Positions 1 to 9,416 of a stretch of 64,000 nucleotides of DNA are shown piece after piece. Positions within the stretch are counted from its first letter, which is position 1. Every line of letters starts with the position of its first letter. Both the position numbers and the translations under genes were made by a program. The DNA comes from Candidatus Pseudobacter hemicellulosilyticus. GTDB lineage: Bacteria; Bacteroidota; Bacteroidia; Chitinophagales; Chitinophagaceae. Location of the stretch: positions 3,720,001 through 3,784,000 of the forward strand of contig CP119311.1 of assembly GCA_029202545.1 (NCBI GenBank), read 5' to 3'. A model generated the notes under the pieces. It worked only from the letters and a program-made list of their open reading frames with translations. It was not told the DNA's origin and ran no database searches.

Positions 1-148
1 AGCGCTGGGTTGGTTCGTACTCTCGTACCAGAAGCCGGCTATTACGGCTGCCTGCCAGCAGGTGATCAAACAGCCTGGAACAACCGAATTGTTGAAGCAG
101 GAAGCTACACAGACCATCACCCGGCTCAACCATTGGAGCTTACCCTAA
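1..148 (+). CDS. 3' end of a paralogue of the following clan-CD-like peptidase/HEAT protein
   Basis: The first 148 bases, read from base 2, stay open to a TAA at 146-148 and encode about 48 C-terminal residues beginning ALGWFVLSYQKPAI. This closely parallels the last 50 residues of the next gene (ALGWFFHSYQRQAI), including the helical repeat spacing, so the two genes are tandem paralogues. The stop lies 13 bases before the next ATG, so they are probably co-transcribed. The catalytic part lies outside the window, so activity cannot be judged. The similarity is seen directly; the protein family is inferred from the neighbour. Confidence 0.75.
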   Translation, partial: ALGWFVLSYQKPAITAACQQVIKQPGTTELLKQEATQTITRLNHWSLP

Positions 149-161
149 ACTAAATGCACAA

Positions 162-2387
162 ATGGATACTATGACAAAACGTTTTTTGCTGCCCCTGATG
201 GGTTGCCTGCTGGCCGGGCAACCGCTGCTGGCCCAGCAGGTGGAGAAACCCGGCATCAGCGCCGCTACCAGCTTTGCTATTGTGGTGGATGCCAATACCT
301 ATGCCGCTATCAGGCCGCAGCTCCAGGCTTATAAGAAAGCAGTGGAGAAAGAAGGACTGGCCACGTATATTGTTTCGCATGCCTGGTCAAGCCCTGAGGA
401 GATCAGGGGCCAGCTGCAAAAATTGCATGGTCAGTCGCCCAGACTGGAAGGGGCTGTACTGGTAGGAGATATCCCCGTGCCCATGATCCGGGATGCACAG
501 CACCTGACCTCGGCCTTTAAGATGAACCAGCGGATCGACTGGCAGCGGTCTTCCGTTCCTTCCGACCGTTACTATGACGATTTTCATTTACGGTTCCGCT
601 TCCTGAAACAGGACTCCCTGCGTAAACAACTGTTCTATTATGCGCTGGAGCCGGGATCGCCGCAGCAGATCCGCATGGATATTTATACCGCCAGGATAAA
701 ACCGCCTGTTCAGCCGGGAGAGAACGCCACGCAGAAAATTGCCGCTTACCTGGAAAAGCTGGTAGCGGAAAAAGCGGTGGCCAATCCCATCAACGATGTA
801 TTTGTGTTCACCGGTCATGGGTATAATTCCGAATCGCTGAACGCCTGGGCAGGCGAGCAGCTGTCGCTCCGCGAACAGTTCCCGCAATTGTTCCGTCCCG
901 GCAATACGGTCAAATTCCTGAACTTCCGGATGAACACCTATATCAAGCAGAACCTGATGAGTGAATTGCAGCGGGAGTCACTGGACATGGCCATCTTCCA
1001 TGACCATGGCTCGGACGATGTGCAGTTGCTGAACGGGTATCCCTATGTCAGCAACCCGCAGCCTTCCATTGAGAATGTACGCCGCTACCTGCGTGCTAAA
1101 GTGCGGGCTGCCGCAGAACGCAAGGGTGGGGATGTAGAGAAGACCAAACAAGGTTTTGTACAGAGCCTGGGCGTGCCCATGGCCTGGATGGAAGATGCGT
1201 TCATTGATTCCGTGAAGATCGCGGATTCCCTGTTCGACAGGAGTAGGGATATGTATATCGACGACCTGCGCGGGCTGACACCCAATGCCCGTTTTGTGCT
1301 GGTGGACGCCTGTCTGACCGGCTCCTTCCAGCTGGACGATTACCTGGCCGGTTATTACCCCTTCAGCAAAGGAAAGAACCTGGTGGCCGTAGCCAATAGC
1401 GTGGGCGTATTGCAGGACCTCTGGCCGGATGAGCAGCTGGGCCTGCTGCAATACCAGCTGCGTACAGGCAACTGGCTGAAGCAGGTGGCTTACCTGGAGA
1501 CCCATCTTTTTGGCGATCCTACCTTCCGCTTCAGCGGCGACAAGACCATTGACCTGAACAAAGCCATCACGCTGCAGCCGAAGAACGCCGCTTACTGGGA
1601 AGGACTGTTGAACCATACCAGCCCTGATATACAGTGCCTGGCTATGAAGCAGCTGTTCCTGTTAAAAGGAGTAGGAGCTTCAGTTATGCTGCGCAATAAA
1701 TATTTCGCCTCAAATTATGGCGCTGTGCGCATGGAAGCGCTGAAGAACCTGGCGCTGATCGGAAACGCCGATTTCGAGACAGTGCTGCTGGCTGCCTGCA
1801 ATGATACCTACGAATTTGTGCGCCGGCAGGCTGCGTACCTGCTGGCCGATGCAGGTAGCGACCGGCTCATTGCACCCACTATTGAGCTGGCCATCACCGA
1901 CCGCCATTCCAAACGCGTGGCGGGCAAGGCCCGGGATGCGCTGGACTTTATGGACAGCAAAAAAGTACTGGAACAGATACCCCTGGTCTTTGACAAACAT
2001 CCTTATCTCGTGAACAGGGAAGAAGAGCAATCCCTGCTGGAGAAAGAAGCCACCTATATCATGGGTAAGCTGGCGCAGAATATGCAGACCATCCGGGATA
2101 CCGCCAAAACCCAGAAGGAGCGGCTGTTTGAGGTCACCACCTTCCGCAACTACAACTATCACGGACAAATTCCCCAGCTGGCTAAGCTGGCGCTGGACCC
2201 ATCAGAAGATATAGTGATCCGGGTAGCCATTGTGGAGGCGCTGGGCTGGTTCTTCCACTCTTACCAGCGGCAGGCCATTGTGGACCTGTGCAACCAGCTG
2301 ATTGGTTCGTCCCAAACCCCTGAAGGGCTGAAGCAGCAGGCGGTCCGGACCCGGACAATCATCCGGGAAAGGAACCTGGCTATGTAA
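162..2387 (+). CDS. Secreted clan-CD-like (gingipain/caspase-type) cysteine peptidase with C-terminal HEAT-like repeats
   Basis: This 741-residue protein has an N-terminal signal peptide (hydrophobic stretch ending near LLAQQ, about residue 25). The region from about 38 to 450 resembles C25/caspase-fold peptidases: a strand followed by His-Gly (FHDHGS, H282-G283) and a later strand ending in the likely nucleophile (LVDACLTGSF, C384). The His-Cys spacing of about 100 residues is longer than in typical caspases, so an insertion is likely. From about residue 480 to the end there are repeated amphipathic helix pairs typical of HEAT repeats. ATG162 is used; ATG171 is an alternative that keeps the signal peptide. 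There is no obvious type IX sorting tail. The peptidase call rests on motif reading; substrate is unknown. It directly follows a paralogue that is cut by the window edge. Confidence 0.6.
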   Translation: MDTMTKRFLLPLMGCLLAGQPLLAQQVEKPGISAATSFAIVVDANTYAAIRPQLQAYKKAVEKEGLATYIVSHAWSSPEEIRGQLQKLHGQSPRLEGAVLVGDIPVPMIRDAQHLTSAFKMNQRIDWQRSSVPSDRYYDDFHLRFRFLKQDSLRKQLFYYALEPGSPQQIRMDIYTARIKPPVQPGENATQKIAAYLEKLVAEKAVANPINDVFVFTGHGYNSESLNAWAGEQLSLREQFPQLFRPGNTVKFLNFRMNTYIKQNLMSELQRESLDMAIFHDHGSDDVQLLNGYPYVSNPQPSIENVRRYLRAKVRAAAERKGGDVEKTKQGFVQSLGVPMAWMEDAFIDSVKIADSLFDRSRDMYIDDLRGLTPNARFVLVDACLTGSFQLDDYLAGYYPFSKGKNLVAVANSVGVLQDLWPDEQLGLLQYQLRTGNWLKQVAYLETHLFGDPTFRFSGDKTIDLNKAITLQPKNAAYWEGLLNHTSPDIQCLAMKQLFLLKGVGASVMLRNKYFASNYGAVRMEALKNLALIGNADFETVLLAACNDTYEFVRRQAAYLLADAGSDRLIAPTIELAITDRHSKRVAGKARDALDFMDSKKVLEQIPLVFDKHPYLVNREEEQSLLEKEATYIMGKLAQNMQTIRDTAKTQKERLFEVTTFRNYNYHGQIPQLAKLALDPSEDIVIRVAIVEALGWFFHSYQRQAIVDLCNQLIGSSQTPEGLKQQAVRTRTIIRERNLAM

Positions 2388-2411
2388 GTTGCAGGGTGGT
2401 TAAAGTCATTC

Positions 2412-2452
2412 GCCGGCAGGAACGGGTTGAAACCCGCTCCTGCCGGCTTTTA
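2412..2452 (+). terminator. Rho-independent terminator after the peptidase gene
   Basis: A strong hairpin has arms GCCGGCAGGA and TCCTGCCGGC extended by CGGGTT/AACCCG around a GA loop, followed by TTTTA. It sits 25 bases after the stop codon and separates the peptidase from the rhamnosidase. Confidence 0.8.
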
Positions 2453-2579
2453 TATGTTATCCCCCGCCTGACAGGTCGCCGTCTCAAAACCGGTCCATTC
2501 CTTTTCAGCTATGACAGTTATCTGCCGGAGTTTGGTAGATTTACCGTAAATAATTTCTGGAAACAACTGAACCATAGGT

Positions 2580-4877
2580 ATGAAACGATTGTCCCTGCTC
2601 TGCTTGCTGTTATGCTCCTTTGTGCTTGTAGTTGCCCAGTCGGCCGTTCCGGCCTGGAAGGCCCGCTGGATCGGTATTGGCTACAATGAGGAAAAGAATT
2701 CCAGCCAGCCACAGTATTTTCGTAAAGCATTTTCCCTTGGTAAAAAAGTAAAGAAAGCCACGGCCTGGATCACCGCACGCGGTATCTATGAGGCTTATAT
2801 CAATGGCCAGCGCATAGGTGACAGCTACCTGACGCCGGGCTGGACAAGCTATAATAACCAGCATCAGTTCCAGCAGTATGATGTTACGGCACTGCTGCAA
2901 AAAGGCGGCAACAGCATTGATGCCATGGTAGGCAATGGCTGGTACCGGGGCAAGATCGGCTGGGGCGATAATATGGGTCGTTACGGCAACCGCCTGGGCC
3001 TGCTGCTGCAGCTGGAGATCACCTATACTGATGGCCGCACCACCACCATCGTCACCGATGAAAGCTGGCAGTCCGGCAAGGGGCCTTCTGTATTTGCAGA
3101 GATATACGACGGGGAAACCATTGACCACCGGATTAGCGCCAGCGGCTGGAGTCCGGTCACACTGGAAGCACAGCGCTTCGATAACCTGGTGCCTGCTGTG
3201 AGTGAACCTGTCCGCAAAAAAGAAACCTTTACTCCCATCAAAATATTGCGCACCCCCAAAGGGGAACAGGTGATTGACTTTGGTCAGAACCTGACCGGGT
3301 GGGTGATTGTCAAAGCCAGTGGACCTGCCGGCGCTGCCATCAGCATTGACCATGGTGAAGTGCTGGACAAGCAGGGGAATTTTTACAATGAAAATCTCCG
3401 TGTGGCCAAAGCACAGGCCAATTATATCCTTAGCGGTCAGGGCGAAGAGGTCTTTGAGCCACATTTTACTTTTTATGGGTTCCGTTATATACGGGTGAAC
3501 GGCTATCCCGGCGAGCTGAAGCCGGAGAACTTCACCGCTGTAGCACTGTATTCCGATATGAAGCCGGCCGGTACCTTTGAATGTTCCAACCCGCTGCTGA
3601 ACCAGCTGCAGCACAATATCACCTGGGGACAGCGCGGCAATTTTGTGGATGTGCCAACCGACTGCCCGCAGCGCGATGAGCGGCTGGGCTGGACCGGTGA
3701 TGCACAGGCTTTCTTCCGGACCGCCACCTTCAACTTCAACGTAAAAAATTTCTTTACCAAATGGCTGCGTGATGTGGCGGCAGAACAGGATCGGGATGGT
3801 CAGATACCGTTTGTAGTACCGGATGTGCTGAAGATGACGCCCACTGCCGAAGGTGGTGCTGCCGGCTGGGCTGATGTAGCCACCATTATTCCCTGGCAGC
3901 TGTATGAAGTATATGGCGACAGGGCCCTGCTGCAAAGCCAGTATCCCATGATGCAGAAATGGGTGGATTACCTGGCCGCCCGGGTGAATGAACAGCACCT
4001 GCTGAAACCACGTTTCCAGTTTGGCGACTGGCTCAGCTATCGTTCGCCGCACGATGAGGCAGCCCATGCCATCACGGACAACCAGGAAATCGCCAATTGC
4101 TTCTATGCGCATTCCCTCCAGAACCTGATCAATGCGGCAGGCGTATTGGGTAAAACGGATGATGTGGCCCGCTATAAGATTGTCCTGGATACCCTGAAGT
4201 CAAGCTTTTTAAAAGAATATGTTACACCCAATGGCCGGCTGATGAGCAATACGCAAACAGCTTATGTGCTGGCCCTGCATTTTGATATGCTGCCGGAATC
4301 CATGCGGCCAATGGCTGCGCAGCGGCTGGTGGACAATATCAAACGATACGATATGCACCTGACGACAGGTTTCCTGGGCACGCCCTACCTCTGTCATGTG
4401 CTGACCCGCTTCGGTTACCCGGAGGTAGCTTATGCTCTCCTGCGCCAGGAAAGCTATCCCAGCTGGTTATATCCTGTGAAAATGGGCGCCACCACTATCT
4501 GGGAGCGTTGGGATGGGATCAAGCCGGATGGCGAGTTCCAGACCGTGACCATGAACAGCTTTAACCACTATGCGTATGGCGCCATCGGCGACTGGATGTA
4601 CCGCAATACCCTGGGCATTCAGCCACTGGAACCAGGGTATAAGAAAATACAGATCAAACCGGTGATCACGGAAAGCAAGCTGACCTATGCAAAGGGCAGT
4701 TATGAAACAGCCTACGGTAAAATTGCTTCTTCCTGGCGTATTGAAGGCGGCAAGCTGACCCTCAGTGTGGAGATACCTGCCGGTACTACCGCTGAAGTAT
4801 ATGTGCCGGATACTTCAGGGAAGCAGTACAGTAAAAAGGAAGTTGGTCCCGGCAAATATGAGTGGACCGCAGAATAA
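2580..4877 (+). CDS. Alpha-L-rhamnosidase, glycoside hydrolase family 78
   Basis: This 765-residue secreted enzyme would release terminal alpha-L-rhamnose from plant glycosides or rhamnose-containing polysaccharides in the periplasm or outside the cell. A signal peptide ends near VVAQS (residue 20). Two beta-sandwich regions (about 25-330, with the GH78 signature around NGQRIGDSYLTPGWTSY) precede an (alpha/alpha)6 barrel and a C-terminal beta domain. The barrel contains DCPQRDERLGWTGDAQ (from D361; E367 is the likely general acid) and TTIWERWDG (E642, likely general base), both diagnostic of the family. At 765 residues it is shorter than many GH78 proteins (about 900-1100), but all core parts are present. 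It stands alone, converging on the radical SAM gene with only 4 bases between stops. A deoxysugar catabolic operon at the other end of the window could consume the product, which is inference. Confidence 0.92.
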   Translation: MKRLSLLCLLLCSFVLVVAQSAVPAWKARWIGIGYNEEKNSSQPQYFRKAFSLGKKVKKATAWITARGIYEAYINGQRIGDSYLTPGWTSYNNQHQFQQYDVTALLQKGGNSIDAMVGNGWYRGKIGWGDNMGRYGNRLGLLLQLEITYTDGRTTTIVTDESWQSGKGPSVFAEIYDGETIDHRISASGWSPVTLEAQRFDNLVPAVSEPVRKKETFTPIKILRTPKGEQVIDFGQNLTGWVIVKASGPAGAAISIDHGEVLDKQGNFYNENLRVAKAQANYILSGQGEEVFEPHFTFYGFRYIRVNGYPGELKPENFTAVALYSDMKPAGTFECSNPLLNQLQHNITWGQRGNFVDVPTDCPQRDERLGWTGDAQAFFRTATFNFNVKNFFTKWLRDVAAEQDRDGQIPFVVPDVLKMTPTAEGGAAGWADVATIIPWQLYEVYGDRALLQSQYPMMQKWVDYLAARVNEQHLLKPRFQFGDWLSYRSPHDEAAHAITDNQEIANCFYAHSLQNLINAAGVLGKTDDVARYKIVLDTLKSSFLKEYVTPNGRLMSNTQTAYVLALHFDMLPESMRPMAAQRLVDNIKRYDMHLTTGFLGTPYLCHVLTRFGYPEVAYALLRQESYPSWLYPVKMGATTIWERWDGIKPDGEFQTVTMNSFNHYAYGAIGDWMYRNTLGIQPLEPGYKKIQIKPVITESKLTYAKGSYETAYGKIASSWRIEGGKLTLSVEIPAGTTAEVYVPDTSGKQYSKKEVGPGKYEWTAE

Positions 4878-4881
4878 GTTA

Positions 4882-6096
4882 TTACAGCCCATCATCAAAT
4901 AAAGCTGTTGTAGTGGCGTACCGCATGATATTGGCCGGCGGCCGGCGGTGCGCCAGCTCATTGGCCATGAATTTCATGTAGGGGCGGATATGGCGGAAGA
5001 ACAGTTTATATCCCTCACAGAAATAGTTCAGGTCGTTGTCCAGGATCCTGTTCTTGGGACATTCACCGCGGCAGTAATTGTATACATCGCAGTTTTTACA
5101 TTGGCGCGGCAGCTTGCTGGATTTGTCGTTGCCGAATTGCTGTTGCGCCGGTGATTGCAGCAGCTCCTGTATGCTGTCCGTATGGATATTGCCCAGTTTG
5201 TATTCAGGGTATACGTAGTGATCGCAGGAAAAGAGATCGCCGTTATGCTCCATGGCAATGGCGTTGCCACATCGTTCATTGAAGATGCAGATGCCGGCGG
5301 GCATGCCCACTTCATTGGCCAGGGCGGCGTCAAAAAGCTGGACGTAGGTCTTACCCACATCCTGTTTCACCCATTCATTGAAGATAGTCACCAGGAACAT
5401 CCCCCATTTTGTGGCGGGGACGGACCAGGGTGCAATAGCGGCTTCTCCATTATAAGCGGGGAAGACCAGCTTCAGGGCTTCGGAAGCGCAGCCAGCCGCC
5501 ACCCGTTCAATAACGGGGATGAACTGGATATAATGGCTGCCGATATTTTTCAGGAAATGGTATACTTCCAGCGGCCTTTCCACATTGACATCATTGACCA
5601 CGGTCAGGGTATTGAACTCCACGCTGTGCTTGCGGAGCAGCTCAATGCTGCGGATCACTTTTTTGTAAGTGCCTTTGCCGCCCTTGTTCAGGCGGTACTG
5701 GTCGTGCAATGCCTCCGGGCCGTCAATGGAAATACCGATCAGGAAATGATTGTCCTTGAAGAAGCGGCACCATTCTTCATTGAGCAGGGTGCCATTTGTC
5801 TGCAGGGAGTTATGGATGAATTTGCCGGCAGCATGCTTTTTTTGGAGTTGCACCACCTTTTTGAAGTAGGGGATACCTAACAGGGTGGGCTCTCCGCCCT
5901 GCCATACAAAAGTGACCTCGCGGCTGGGCTCTTCGCGGATATATTTCTGGATGAAAATTTCCAGGGTCTCCTCTTTCATTACCAGGTCCTGCTTATCTCC
6001 AAAGAGCTTTCCTTTTTCAAGATAGTAGCAATACGCACAGTTCAGGTTGCAGGAGGGGCCGGTGGGTTTGGCCATTACGTTGAATCCTATAGGCAT
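4882..6096 (-). CDS. Anaerobic sulfatase-maturating radical SAM/SPASM enzyme (anSME type)
   Basis: This 404-residue enzyme would oxidise the active-site Cys or Ser of sulfatases to formylglycine, using S-adenosylmethionine. The radical SAM motif is C16-x3-C20-x2-C23 (CNLNCAYC) near the N-terminus after the typical start MPIGFNVMAKPTGPSCN. The SPASM region for two auxiliary clusters is seen in CIFNERCGNA, LFSCDHYVYPEYKLGNI and CKNCDVYNYCRGECPKNR. Length matches the family (about 370-420). No sulfatase gene lies in the window, so its client must be elsewhere. It is convergent with the rhamnosidase, and its upstream region is shared divergently with the antiporter gene. Confidence 0.9.
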   Translation of the reverse strand: MPIGFNVMAKPTGPSCNLNCAYCYYLEKGKLFGDKQDLVMKEETLEIFIQKYIREEPSREVTFVWQGGEPTLLGIPYFKKVVQLQKKHAAGKFIHNSLQTNGTLLNEEWCRFFKDNHFLIGISIDGPEALHDQYRLNKGGKGTYKKVIRSIELLRKHSVEFNTLTVVNDVNVERPLEVYHFLKNIGSHYIQFIPVIERVAAGCASEALKLVFPAYNGEAAIAPWSVPATKWGMFLVTIFNEWVKQDVGKTYVQLFDAALANEVGMPAGICIFNERCGNAIAMEHNGDLFSCDHYVYPEYKLGNIHTDSIQELLQSPAQQQFGNDKSSKLPRQCKNCDVYNYCRGECPKNRILDNDLNYFCEGYKLFFRHIRPYMKFMANELAHRRPPANIMRYATTTALFDDGL

Positions 6097-6290
6097 CTCT
6101 TCATCATTTACTGGGGTAAAAGTAGCCCCCCTGGCTGCGGTGATCTATGATATTCCTCAAGGAATGGGCTAATATCCGGCCAGGTCAGTGGGGAGCCCGT
6201 GCGGACCCGCTACGGGTAAGGGTTTGGGGAAGGAAGGCATTTTGGGACGAACCAGGGGCGGTCCGGCTTTCTTTCACGGCCTAAAAACGA

Positions 6291-6298
6291 TAGATTTG
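6291..6298 (+). promoter_or_regulatory. Candidate -7 element (TAGATTTG) for the antiporter gene
   Basis: TAGATTTG matches the Bacteroidota -7 consensus TAnnTTTG exactly and lies 25 bases before the ATG at 6324. No clear TTG is seen at the -33 position, so this is only a candidate. Confidence 0.4.
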
Positions 6299-6323
6299 TG
6301 TACTCCTTAATGCAAGTTTGTCT

Positions 6324-7898
6324 ATGCTGGAACATTTTCCTTATATGCTTGGGATGGTGATGGCCATCATCCTGCTGATCATGCTGGCCAATAAGCTGAA
6401 AGTAGCTTATCCCGTACTGTTGGTACTGGCCGGGCTGCTGATCAGTGTTGTGCCAGGCATTCCGCCGGTACATGTGGAACCCGACCTGATCTTCTTTGTG
6501 TTCCTGCCTCCTTTATTATATGATGCCGCCTGGACTATTTCCTGGAAGCAGCTATGGTTCTGGCGGCGCATCATTGGCAGCTTTGCCTTTGTAGTGGTTT
6601 TCCTGACGGCCTTATCGGTGGCCATTGTGGCCAATCATTTTATTCCCGGTTTTACCCTGGCGCTGGGCTTCCTGCTGGGTGGGATCGTTTCCCCGCCGGA
6701 TGCGGTCAGTGCCGGCGCCATCCTGAAATTTGTCAAAGTGCCCAAACGGATGTCTTCCATCCTGGAAGGGGAGAGCCTGCTCAATGACGCCAGTTCCCTG
6801 ATCATTGTCCGTTTTGCGCTGATTGCGGTAGCTACCGGCCAGTTTGTCTGGCAGGAGGCAGCCCTGAGCTTCAGCTGGATGCTGGTAGGCGGGGTGGGCA
6901 TCGGGCTGCTGGTAGGTTGGATATTCATGAAGATCCACAAGCTGCTGCCCACGGATGCCAATATGGATATTGTGCTGACCCTGGTAACGCCTTATATGAT
7001 GTACCTGGTGGCGGAAGAGCTGCATAGTTCTGGTGTGCTGGCGGTGGTCTGTGGCGGCCTGTTCCTCTCCCACCACCGGCATCGTTTTCTCAGCAGCTCC
7101 TCGCGGCTGCGGGGACTCAATGTATGGTCCAGTTTCTGTTTTGTACTGAACGGGCTGGTGTTCCTGATCATTGGGCTGGACCTGCCGGAGATCACAGAAG
7201 GGCTGGAAGGGGTGAGCCTGTCGTCTGCCATCGGGTATGGTGTGCTGATCACGGGCGTGCTGATCGTGGGCAGGATCCTGTCGGCCTACGGCGCTGTGCT
7301 GGTAACCCTGATAGCCCGTAATTTTATTACGGTGGCGGACCGCCGCAACCCGGGTTACAAAGTGCCGCTGGTATTGGGCTGGACTGGCATGCGTGGCGTG
7401 GTGTCCCTGGCAGCGGCTTTGTCCATCCCCGTACACCTGGATGATGGCACGGCCTTTCCGCAGCGGAATATCATTCTCTTTATCACCTTTATAGTGATCC
7501 TGCTCACCTTATTGATACAGGGGCTTACCCTGCCTGCGCTGATCCGGAAAGTGAAGCTGCCGGAATATGATGATTTCCTGCCGGAAGAAGAAGCGGACGG
7601 TCATGTACGCAAAAAGCTGGCGGCCCATGCCCTGCGGTATTTAGAGACCACCTATCCTGAAGAACTGAAGAGCCATCCGATCCTGCAGCAGATGGCGCAG
7701 AAATGGGCGCTGAACAGCCAGGACCTGGATGTACCGCCGATGGGCGAGGAAAGCCGGCTGGTTTACCTGGATATCCTGGCGCAGCAGCGGCAATGGCTGC
7801 TGGACAAGAACAATGCGCGTAAGGACCTGGATGAGGAGATCGTGCGCAAACATCTGACCTACCTGGACCTGGAGGAAGAGAAGTTGCGCTTTTTGTAG
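6324..7898 (+). CDS. Na+/H+ antiporter, CPA1/NhaP family
   Basis: This inner-membrane protein of 524 residues has about 12 transmembrane helices and probably exchanges Na+ or K+ for H+ in pH and salt homeostasis. CPA1 hallmarks include FVFLPPLLYDAAW in an early helix, the ion-binding motif SPPDAV (D126) and GESLLNDAS shortly after. The last about 125 residues are soluble and charged (EEADGHVRKKLAAHALRY onwards), which is usual for bacterial NhaP-like proteins with a cytosolic tail. ATG6324 is preferred over the in-frame TTG at 6318, because it begins directly with the first helix region. It is a single gene ending in its own terminator. Confidence 0.9.
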   Translation: MLEHFPYMLGMVMAIILLIMLANKLKVAYPVLLVLAGLLISVVPGIPPVHVEPDLIFFVFLPPLLYDAAWTISWKQLWFWRRIIGSFAFVVVFLTALSVAIVANHFIPGFTLALGFLLGGIVSPPDAVSAGAILKFVKVPKRMSSILEGESLLNDASSLIIVRFALIAVATGQFVWQEAALSFSWMLVGGVGIGLLVGWIFMKIHKLLPTDANMDIVLTLVTPYMMYLVAEELHSSGVLAVVCGGLFLSHHRHRFLSSSSRLRGLNVWSSFCFVLNGLVFLIIGLDLPEITEGLEGVSLSSAIGYGVLITGVLIVGRILSAYGAVLVTLIARNFITVADRRNPGYKVPLVLGWTGMRGVVSLAAALSIPVHLDDGTAFPQRNIILFITFIVILLTLLIQGLTLPALIRKVKLPEYDDFLPEEEADGHVRKKLAAHALRYLETTYPEELKSHPILQQMAQKWALNSQDLDVPPMGEESRLVYLDILAQQRQWLLDKNNARKDLDEEIVRKHLTYLDLEEEKLRFL

Positions 7899-7933
7899 GG
7901 ATAGCTATTACACATCGTTTTGATAGATACAAC

Positions 7934-7958
7934 AAGCCTGGTATTGCCAGGCTTTTTT
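7934..7958 (+). terminator. Rho-independent terminator after the antiporter
   Basis: Hairpin AAGCCTGG / CCAGGCTT with a 5-base loop and a following T run. It lies 35 bases after the stop at 7898. Confidence 0.8.
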
Positions 7959-8039
7959 GTTGAACCGGCATTTTTTTGGTTCGTCCCATACCTTGCTTTT
8001 ACAATGCCGGAGCAGGGATGCCTGGCCATTGCGTAACAC

Positions 8040-8879
8040 TTATGCCATCACTGCGATCATAGACAGCGCTACTTTTGCCATTGCTTCGTTCCCGCTGAGC
8101 TGCACCTGCGGCAATGCTTCTGCGGGAGATAATCCTTTGGTAAATAGTTTCCAGGCAATAGCAGCCGGTATGCTGATGCCGGCTGCAGGGGTGCCGTTAC
8201 CGTTACCTTCCAGCAGCTGCCATTGCTGGTCCTGGTGGAGCAGCTGCCAGTGGCCGCCTGAAGGGCCGGTGACCTCAATGCTGATGATAGTATGGTCAGG
8301 CGCGGGCTGGTCCCGGTAGGCATGGGGCAGCCCCTTTAATAAGGTATAGATGAAAGGATAGAATAAAGAGCGTTCCATCAGCGGATCGGTCTGGCCAACG
8401 GCCTCCCGGATCTGGAGCTGGTGGTGCATTTTTTCCGTGAATTCCCGGGCAATATGGAACCAGTTGGGGGATGTCTGTTCACCGGCCCAGGCAACGGAGA
8501 AAACGGCATCGGCAAAAGGATCCTGCTGCGCCATTAACTGGCTATAGGTGTTGCCGGTGTTTTCCAGCAGGTCCGTCAGCAGGGCGGGGCTCAGTCGCCT
8601 GCTGGCCTGGACCCAGCCGGCGTTCAGCTGGTTGAGGTAATGGACCAGGTCGGCATAGGAGTGGATGCCGGATGGCTTCTCCCCAAAATAGTGATCGCGG
8701 TAAAGCGCAATAACGCGCATATTCCCATCCAGCAGGTGGGCAGCCACATCTTTGACTGTCCATAACCGGGCCAGGGTAGGACGCTGCCAGTCTTTTTCTT
8801 CCAGGGAGCGGAGCAGGCTGATGAGCAGCTGGTCAGCAACCGGGAATAAATGAGCCGTAGGTATGGGAATTGTGCGCAT
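8040..8879 (-). CDS. DinB-superfamily protein with maleylpyruvate isomerase (MDMPI) N-terminal domain
   Basis: This cytosolic protein of 279 residues has an N-terminal four-helix DinB/MDMPI-like domain (about 10-160). It includes WTVKDVAAHLLDGNMRV, which supplies a conserved metal-binding-type histidine, and a later helix with FTEKMHHQLQIREAV carrying two more histidines. The C-terminal part (about 180-279, with ITPVG-like beta strands followed by LFTKGLSPAEA) resembles the SCP2-like half of MDMPI proteins. Members use low-molecular-weight thiols in actinobacteria; Bacteroidota homologues are uncharacterised, so I give no reaction. It is monocistronic and convergent with the antiporter. Confidence 0.75.
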   Translation of the reverse strand: MRTIPIPTAHLFPVADQLLISLLRSLEEKDWQRPTLARLWTVKDVAAHLLDGNMRVIALYRDHYFGEKPSGIHSYADLVHYLNQLNAGWVQASRRLSPALLTDLLENTGNTYSQLMAQQDPFADAVFSVAWAGEQTSPNWFHIAREFTEKMHHQLQIREAVGQTDPLMERSLFYPFIYTLLKGLPHAYRDQPAPDHTIISIEVTGPSGGHWQLLHQDQQWQLLEGNGNGTPAAGISIPAAIAWKLFTKGLSPAEALPQVQLSGNEAMAKVALSMIAVMA

Positions 8880-9416
8880 AGGATTAAAAATACATTAATC
8901 AGCTGCACACCATTTATTTTTTTCAAAAAAGAGGTGCAGGACTGCCGGAATAGCCTTTTTTGAGGGTCTTTCCTGGCCATATACAGTTTCCGGTACCGGT
9001 AAATAATACCATAGTCATTTTCTACCTGCTGTAGCATAACTGATTGTTCTACTGTCCATACCATAACCGTTAGGAAAACGATGTTTAACAGGTGGCTGCA
9101 CCCGGCGGAAAGGCCCGGTAAAAAGTGCCATACGGGATTTGTTTATTTCGTATGTCCTGATCCGTTTTTTGTTAGTGGGTGTGTTTGTGAAATATAGTCT
9201 GGTAGCGGCTTGCGTTCGTTGTTGTGACGATGTTACAGTGACTTGTATCAGCTGTTGAGTTATTCGGCGTCATAGTTTTTGCTTTTAAAAAGGATCATAT
9301 TTGGGATAGCTTGCAGGCCTGAATTATTCAGCCGCTCCGGGTCCGGAACCGAACCGATTGAACAGCCGGGATGCTTGCTGTATGAAACAAAATTCATTGA
9401 CTTCAAACTCACAATT
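8880..9416 (+). other. 537-base region between divergent genes; no gene recognised
   Basis: This stretch separates the MDMPI-like gene (minus) from pckG (plus). I see no convincing coding frame, tRNA or clear TAnnTTTG promoter. A short minus-strand frame overlaps its first 185 bases but has no recognisable protein. It must hold both promoters and a long pckG leader. Confidence 0.5.

Noticed and set aside
2396..2689. 97-codon plus-strand frame between the peptidase and rhamnosidase genes
   Set aside because: It runs through a terminator and into the rhamnosidase in another frame; no family or start signal.
2610..4112. Long open frame (500 codons) on the minus strand opposite the rhamnosidase
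   Set aside because: It mirrors the codon pattern of the GH78 gene, has no recognisable domain, and the plus-strand protein is unmistakable.
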